Assembly: GCA_051872395.1 (NCBI GenBank)
Contig: JBJEDU010000009.1
Location: forward strand, 1-47,553
Length of the DNA stretch: 47,553 nucleotides
Reading direction: 5' to 3'
DNA from: JBJEDU01 sp051872395
Lineage (GTDB): Bacteria; Bacillota_I; Bacilli_A; RFN20; CAG-826
Position numbers and translations under genes: made by a program. Positions 43,277-47,553 of this stretch are shown one piece after another. Numbering within the stretch: the stretch's first letter is position 1; every line of letters begins with the position of its first letter. The notes beneath the pieces are model-generated. The model saw nothing but the letters and a program-made list of their open reading frames with translations. It was not told the DNA's origin and ran no database searches.

Positions 43277-44200
43277 ATGAAACTGAACAAATTTACCATT
43301 AGAAATAAAACGAGAAAGACCCTTCTTTTCTTTGCGTATATTTCGCCATGGTTACTTGGTTTTATTGCTTTTACAATTATTCCTTTGTTTTTATCGCTAG
43401 TTTATTCTTTTACTGATGTCAGCATGGTCAGCGTCACTGACGGATATAATTTTATTGGATTTTCAAACTATATTTATATATTCACTAAAGATGAAGATTT
43501 TCTTCAAGCTATTTATAACACCTTTATTTATGCATTTTGTAAAGTGGCAGTTTTAACAATTTTAGCGCTTTTAATCGCTCTTTTACTCAATGTGAAATTT
43601 ATTGGAAGAAAAATCTTTAGAGTAATGATTTATCTTCCGGCAATTATCCCAGTCGTTTCCGTTTCACTTCTTTGGAAATTACTATTCTCAGGTGGAGAAT
43701 TTAACACTATTAATTTCTTCCTTTCCTATTTAGGATTACAGCCAGTAAATTTCTTAGGTGATAACATTTCCGCGATGGGCACTATTATATTCGTTGGTGT
43801 TTGGAGTGGATTAGGACCAACGATGTTAGTCTTTTTAGCAGCGATTCAAAATGTTAATAAAGATTTATTAGAAGCTGCTTCACTTGATGGCGCAGGTCCA
43901 ATTAGAAAATTTCAAAAGGTTGTGATGCCTGCGATTATGCCAGTAATGTTCTTTGTTGTTTTAACTGGTTTAATTAATGCTTTACAAACATACGCGGAAG
44001 TTAAGTTATTGACTGGTGGTGGACCAGGAAACGCCACTATTACAATGTCGATGGTCATTGTTTCTAATGCCTTTAAAACGACAGGAAGAAAGCAGTTAGG
44101 TTATGCCTGCGCTCAAGGGTGGATTGTCTTCTTGTTATCGTTATTTTTAACGATGGTCTACATATGGAATATGAATAGAAATCAGAAAGGAAATAGATGA
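43277..44200 (+). CDS. Sugar ABC transporter permease (MalF/UgpA type)
   Basis: A 307-residue inner permease with six transmembrane helices and a cytoplasmic EAA loop (EAASLDGAGPIRKFQKVVMP) that docks on the ATPase. The N-terminal segment YISPWLLGFIAFTIIPLFLSLVYSFTD is typical of carbohydrate-uptake permeases. It overlaps the second permease gene by 4 nt (ATGA). Confidence 0.94.
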   Translation: MKLNKFTIRNKTRKTLLFFAYISPWLLGFIAFTIIPLFLSLVYSFTDVSMVSVTDGYNFIGFSNYIYIFTKDEDFLQAIYNTFIYAFCKVAVLTILALLIALLLNVKFIGRKIFRVMIYLPAIIPVVSVSLLWKLLFSGGEFNTINFFLSYLGLQPVNFLGDNISAMGTIIFVGVWSGLGPTMLVFLAAIQNVNKDLLEAASLDGAGPIRKFQKVVMPAIMPVMFFVVLTGLINALQTYAEVKLLTGGGPGNATITMSMVIVSNAFKTTGRKQLGYACAQGWIVFLLSLFLTMVYIWNMNRNQKGNR

Positions 44201-45084
44201 TTATGGAAACAGTTATCGTTCCAAAGAAAAGATATCATGGTATTTCTAAAGAAATGAGAAGAAAACCTCTTCTCGTTGGGGCATTTATTATTGCCTTAGG
44301 GATCGCTGTTTTCTTTTCTTTGCCATTTTTGTATATGCTTTTGATGAGTTTGATGAAAGACTCAAATTCAATCCTTTCTTATCCACCAAAATTTTTCTCT
44401 GATAAATTGTATTTTACTAATTTTTCCCAAGCATGGATTTATATCGACTTTGGACAAAAATTATTAAACACTGTCATCATTATGGTGACTTCAATGGCAC
44501 TCAATATTGTTTCTTCCATTTTAGTGGCTTATGGTTTCGCTAGATTTGAAAACAAATACGCGAATATTTTCTTCATGATTTTGCTTTCTACAATGATGAT
44601 TCCATGGGTTGTTACAATGATTCCTGCTTATGCAGAATTTGAATATTTAGGATGGATTGGAACAAGATTACCACTCATCATTCCTTCAATTGGAGGATCA
44701 GCCTTTAATGTCTTTATGATTAGACAATTCATGGTTGGTATTCCAAAAGAATTAGATGAAGCTGCGGAAATTGATGGATGTGGTTCATTTCAAATTTTGT
44801 GGAGAATTATCATCCCACAATTAAAACCTGTATTAGCAACATTATTTGTTTATTCATTCATTTCTGGTTGGAGTGATTATACTGGACCAAGTATTTATTT
44901 ACAAACTGTCCCTGAATATTACACACTTGCGCTTGGCATGCAACAATTCTTCTCAGCGACAGGAACAGCGAACTGGGCCCATGTTATGGCCGCTTCACTT
45001 ATGTATTCTATCCCCTTAGTTCTCGTCATTTCATTATGTCAAAAAGCCTTTGTTAGAGGGGTAGTAAATACCGGCATTAAATAA
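44197..45084 (+). CDS. Sugar ABC transporter permease (MalG/UgpE type)
   Basis: A 295-residue partner permease with six helices and its EAA motif DEAAEIDGCGSFQILWRIIIP. AAGGA lies 7 nt before the ATG at 44197; a second in-frame ATG is two codons later. It pairs with the preceding permease in the CUT1 family of oligosaccharide importers. Confidence 0.94.
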   Translation: MIMETVIVPKKRYHGISKEMRRKPLLVGAFIIALGIAVFFSLPFLYMLLMSLMKDSNSILSYPPKFFSDKLYFTNFSQAWIYIDFGQKLLNTVIIMVTSMALNIVSSILVAYGFARFENKYANIFFMILLSTMMIPWVVTMIPAYAEFEYLGWIGTRLPLIIPSIGGSAFNVFMIRQFMVGIPKELDEAAEIDGCGSFQILWRIIIPQLKPVLATLFVYSFISGWSDYTGPSIYLQTVPEYYTLALGMQQFFSATGTANWAHVMAASLMYSIPLVLVISLCQKAFVRGVVNTGIK

Positions 45085-45113
45085 TAAAAACCACGCATAA
45101 GGAGTCTTAAAAT

Positions 45114-46736
45114 ATGATTAACGAAAAGAAATTAGAATATAAAAAGAGAATTAAAACTCATCTTGAAATGATAAAAAAGGAAAATGAAAATCGTAAACTA
45201 GATAAAGTAGCACCAAAAGATTCTACAATTTCAATTCAACATGTGAATAAGATTTACGATAATCATGTTCAAGCTGTTTATGATTTCAATTTGGAAATTA
45301 AAGAAAAAGAATTTATCGTTTTTGTTGGCCCTTCTGGCTGTGGTAAATCTACGACATTAAGAATGATTGCCGGACTAGAGGATATAACCGCTGGTGATTT
45401 ATACATCGATAAAATGTACGCAAATAATTTAAGACCAAAAGATAGAAATATCGCGATGGTTTTCCAAAACTATGCTTTATATCCAAACATGACAGTGTAT
45501 GACAATATGGCGTTTTCTCTCAAAATTAAAAGAGTCAATAAAGATGAAATTAAAAAGAGAGTGGAACACGCTGCTAAAATATTAGGCATTGAAGAATATT
45601 TATCAAGAAAGCCAGCAGCACTTTCAGGTGGTCAACGTCAAAGAGTAGCGTTAGGAAGAGCGATCGTTAGAGATGCAAAAATATTTTTAATGGATGAACC
45701 ACTTTCAAACTTAGATGCAAAACTTAGAGTTCAAATGAGAAGTGAAATTGTTAAAATTCATAACTCAATTGGTGCAACGACAATCTACGTTACTCACGAC
45801 CAAACTGAAGCGATGACTATGGCGAGCCGTATCGTCGTTATGAAAGATGGTTATATTCAACAAATTGGAACACCAAAAGAAATTTATTCTACTCCTGCAA
45901 ATGTCTTTGTCGCTTCCTTTATTGGCTCTCCAGCGATGAATATGATCGATAGTGTGATTTCTTCTAACGAGATTGTTATATCTCCAACTTTGACAATTGA
46001 ATTAACTAAAGAACAAATTAAAAAAGTTGATGAATTTTATAAAAATGAAATTAGTCAATTAAATGAAACAATTAATAATATTAAAAATGAATTAGAAAAG
46101 CGTAAAGAAGAATTACGTTATTTAAAAAGAACCAAAGAATATAACAAATATATTTTAAAGAAAAACAAAATGTATAATTCACTTTGCTATATTCAAGGTG
46201 ATATCGATGATTTAACTGATGATCCTTCAAATAAAGAAAAGATTAAAAAATTAGAAGAAAAGTTAAATAGTAAAGAAAAGAAATATTTAGATTTTGTTAA
46301 AACTAAAGATGAATATTTCGCTAATACGAAATTTATTCCATTAACAGAAGAAAAACTTAAATCTGAAATGGAAGATGATGATATTTACAATTTAAATTTA
46401 TATGATTTAAAAAATAGCGAAGCGTTATTAGAAAAATATACCGCTGTTATGGCAAAGAAAGATAAAGAAGTTATTTTTGGTATTCGACCAGAACATATTT
46501 ATGAAGAAAAATCCTCTGTGATGGTTGATAACAAGAGTGAATTTATTAACATTAAAGTAGTGCTTGCAGAATTGTTAGGTAATGAATATTTTGTTCACTT
46601 TAATGTTTGCGACAAAGATTTCATTGCTAAGATTATGACTAATAAGACTATCAACAAGGATGATGAAATCAAAGTAACATTCTCTTTAGATAATATTCAT
46701 GTCTTTGATAAAATTAGTAACAAAAGGATACTTTAA
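45114..46736 (+). CDS. Sugar ABC importer ATPase (MsmX/MalK type) with coiled-coil insertion
   Basis: The ATP-hydrolysing subunit of the importer. It has 540 residues against about 370 for MalK/MsmX. A basic, acid-mixed N-terminal extension (1-36) precedes Walker A GPSGCGKST (72-80), signature LSGGQRQR (170-177), Walker B IFLMDEP (190-196) and switch His228. The regulatory half starts normally (FIGSPAMNM, 269-277), is interrupted by about 125 Lys/Glu-rich residues (about 300-425) predicted as an antiparallel coiled coil, and resumes at VIFGIRPEH (453-461). AAGGAG ribosome binding site. The gene sits with its permeases, unlike the shared orphan MsmX ATPases of many Bacillota. Confidence 0.93.
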   Translation: MINEKKLEYKKRIKTHLEMIKKENENRKLDKVAPKDSTISIQHVNKIYDNHVQAVYDFNLEIKEKEFIVFVGPSGCGKSTTLRMIAGLEDITAGDLYIDKMYANNLRPKDRNIAMVFQNYALYPNMTVYDNMAFSLKIKRVNKDEIKKRVEHAAKILGIEEYLSRKPAALSGGQRQRVALGRAIVRDAKIFLMDEPLSNLDAKLRVQMRSEIVKIHNSIGATTIYVTHDQTEAMTMASRIVVMKDGYIQQIGTPKEIYSTPANVFVASFIGSPAMNMIDSVISSNEIVISPTLTIELTKEQIKKVDEFYKNEISQLNETINNIKNELEKRKEELRYLKRTKEYNKYILKKNKMYNSLCYIQGDIDDLTDDPSNKEKIKKLEEKLNSKEKKYLDFVKTKDEYFANTKFIPLTEEKLKSEMEDDDIYNLNLYDLKNSEALLEKYTAVMAKKDKEVIFGIRPEHIYEEKSSVMVDNKSEFINIKVVLAELLGNEYFVHFNVCDKDFIAKIMTNKTINKDDEIKVTFSLDNIHVFDKISNKRIL

Positions 46737-46742
46737 TTAAAT

Positions 46743-47553
46743 ATGTCTTTATTTAATAAAGAATATCAACAATCAAAAAGAATTAATACCTTACCATATA
46801 GAAGTTTTTATATTCCTTTTTCTCATAACGATATTGTCAAATATAAATACGATATTATCGATAAATATTCTTCTTCTTTAATAGTTCCTTTAAATGGAAC
46901 TTGGCAAATTAAAGAACATAAATGTATTGAGCAAATCGAAGAAATAAACGAAGAGTTAATTGATGAAATCAAAGTACCTGGATGTGTTCAATTATTTGGA
47001 TATGATTACATTCAATATGTCAATGTTAGATATCCGTTTGAATATAATCCACCTTTCATTCAAAAAGACAATCCGACTTATCACTATCGAAAGATAATCA
47101 ATATCAAAAAAGAAGATAATCAAAAATATCATCTTGTTTTTGAAGGTGTCGATAGTGCGTTTTATCTTTTTGTTAATAATAAAAAAGTTGGTTATTCATT
47201 AATTACCCATTCTTTAAGTGAATTCGATATTACTGATTATTTAGTCAATGGAAGTAATAGTGTTGATGTAATCGTTTTAAAATGGAATCGTGATAGTTAT
47301 TTAGAAGACCAAGATAAATTCCGTTTTACTGGAATTATTAGAGATGTTTACATTTTAAAAAGAAGTAGTAATTATATTAAAGATTTTAAGATTACCACTG
47401 AAATTATTGATAATACTGGATATATCAACATCACAAATTTAAGTGATGATGATTTTCATGTTTCTCTATTAGATATTAATGATTATGTAACAATATCTCA
47501 TAGCACAAAGAAATTTGAAGTAAGCGATCCTCATATTTGGAGCGACACTGACC
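46743..47553 (+). CDS. Glycoside hydrolase family 2 beta-galactosidase-like protein (N-terminal part, runs off window)
   Basis: 270 codons of an open frame with no signal peptide, so it is likely cytoplasmic. The N-terminal GH2 sugar-binding jelly roll is clear: LNGTWQIKEHK, KVPGCVQLFGYDYIQYVN, then NPTYHYRKI, LVFEGVDSAFYLFVNNKKVGYS and KWNRDSYLEDQDKFRFTGIIRDVYI. The last segment matches the LEDQDxWRxSGIxRDV motif of LacZ-type enzymes. The catalytic domain lies outside the window. No close ribosome binding site; the stop of the ATPase gene is 6 nt upstream. Confidence 0.88.
   Translation, partial: MSLFNKEYQQSKRINTLPYRSFYIPFSHNDIVKYKYDIIDKYSSSLIVPLNGTWQIKEHKCIEQIEEINEELIDEIKVPGCVQLFGYDYIQYVNVRYPFEYNPPFIQKDNPTYHYRKIINIKKEDNQKYHLVFEGVDSAFYLFVNNKKVGYSLITHSLSEFDITDYLVNGSNSVDVIVLKWNRDSYLEDQDKFRFTGIIRDVYILKRSSNYIKDFKITTEIIDNTGYINITNLSDDDFHVSLLDINDYVTISHSTKKFEVSDPHIWSDTD

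Noticed and set aside
1..47553. Reassigned genetic code (TGA = Trp)
   Set aside because: TGA ends rnpA, tadA and other genes with ATGA overlaps, and conserved Trp codons are TGG.
1..47553. CRISPR arrays, tRNA or rRNA genes, catabolite-control (cre) sites
   Set aside because: None found by eye; repeats seen are short palindromes or the three regulatory boxes, without regular spacers.

Overview
The window is about 47.5 kb of AT-rich bacterial chromosome carrying a replication origin. Gene content and order (inverted relative to Bacillus subtilis: dnaA-dnaN-S4 gene-recF-gyrB-gyrA on one side, rpmH-rnpA-yidC-jag-mnmE on the other) point to a low-GC Bacillota/Bacilli lineage. AT bias, gene set and surface-protein style suggest an uncultured gut-type Bacilli/Erysipelotrichia-like organism; this placement is an inference. 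TGA is used as a stop (for example rnpA and tadA) and Trp is TGG, so this is not a code-4 mollicute. GlmU, IspE, a DUF368 protein and a PAP2 phosphatase imply peptidoglycan and undecaprenyl-phosphate metabolism through the MEP isoprenoid route.

Layout. 1-2865 (minus): marR-pth-mfd, with mfd running off the left edge. 2965-4376 (minus): SDR and HAD genes. 4448-6638 (plus): DUF368, PAP2 and TetR genes, probably a lipid-carrier recycling cluster. 6635-8188 (minus): FGGY sugar kinase. 8461-11094 (plus): pyruvate phosphate dikinase. 11305-21846 (minus): small membrane protein, serS, gyrA, gyrB, recF, S4 protein, dnaN and dnaA. 21847-22249: oriC region packed with DnaA boxes, with a second origin element in the dnaA-dnaN gap (20347-20383). 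22250-32215 (plus): rpmH, rnpA, yidC, jag, mnmE, tatD, rnmV, ksgA, ispE, glmU, SRP RNA, tadA and a lipoprotein gene.

32336-47553 (plus) is the accessory part, an apparent glycan-use locus. It holds two large membrane-anchored surface proteins sharing a repeated lectin-like domain, a secreted clan GH-A (GH35-like) glycosidase, a lipoprotein paralogue of it that lacks the acid/base Glu, an AraC regulator fused to a nucleoside-hydrolase-like domain, a complete sugar ABC importer (binding lipoprotein, two permeases, and an ATPase with an unusual coiled-coil insertion), and the start of a GH2 beta-galactosidase. A 17-bp box, ATTAAT-N4-TTGGCTA, occurs three times, all upstream of the two surface-protein genes. 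It is the best candidate binding site for the AraC fusion. My reading is that surface proteins capture a galactoside-rich glycan, the GH35-like enzyme trims it, the importer takes up oligosaccharides and the GH2 enzyme finishes the job in the cytoplasm. The fused regulator and the pseudoenzyme are the parts least like known systems.

No tRNA, rRNA, insertion sequence, phage gene or CRISPR array was seen.
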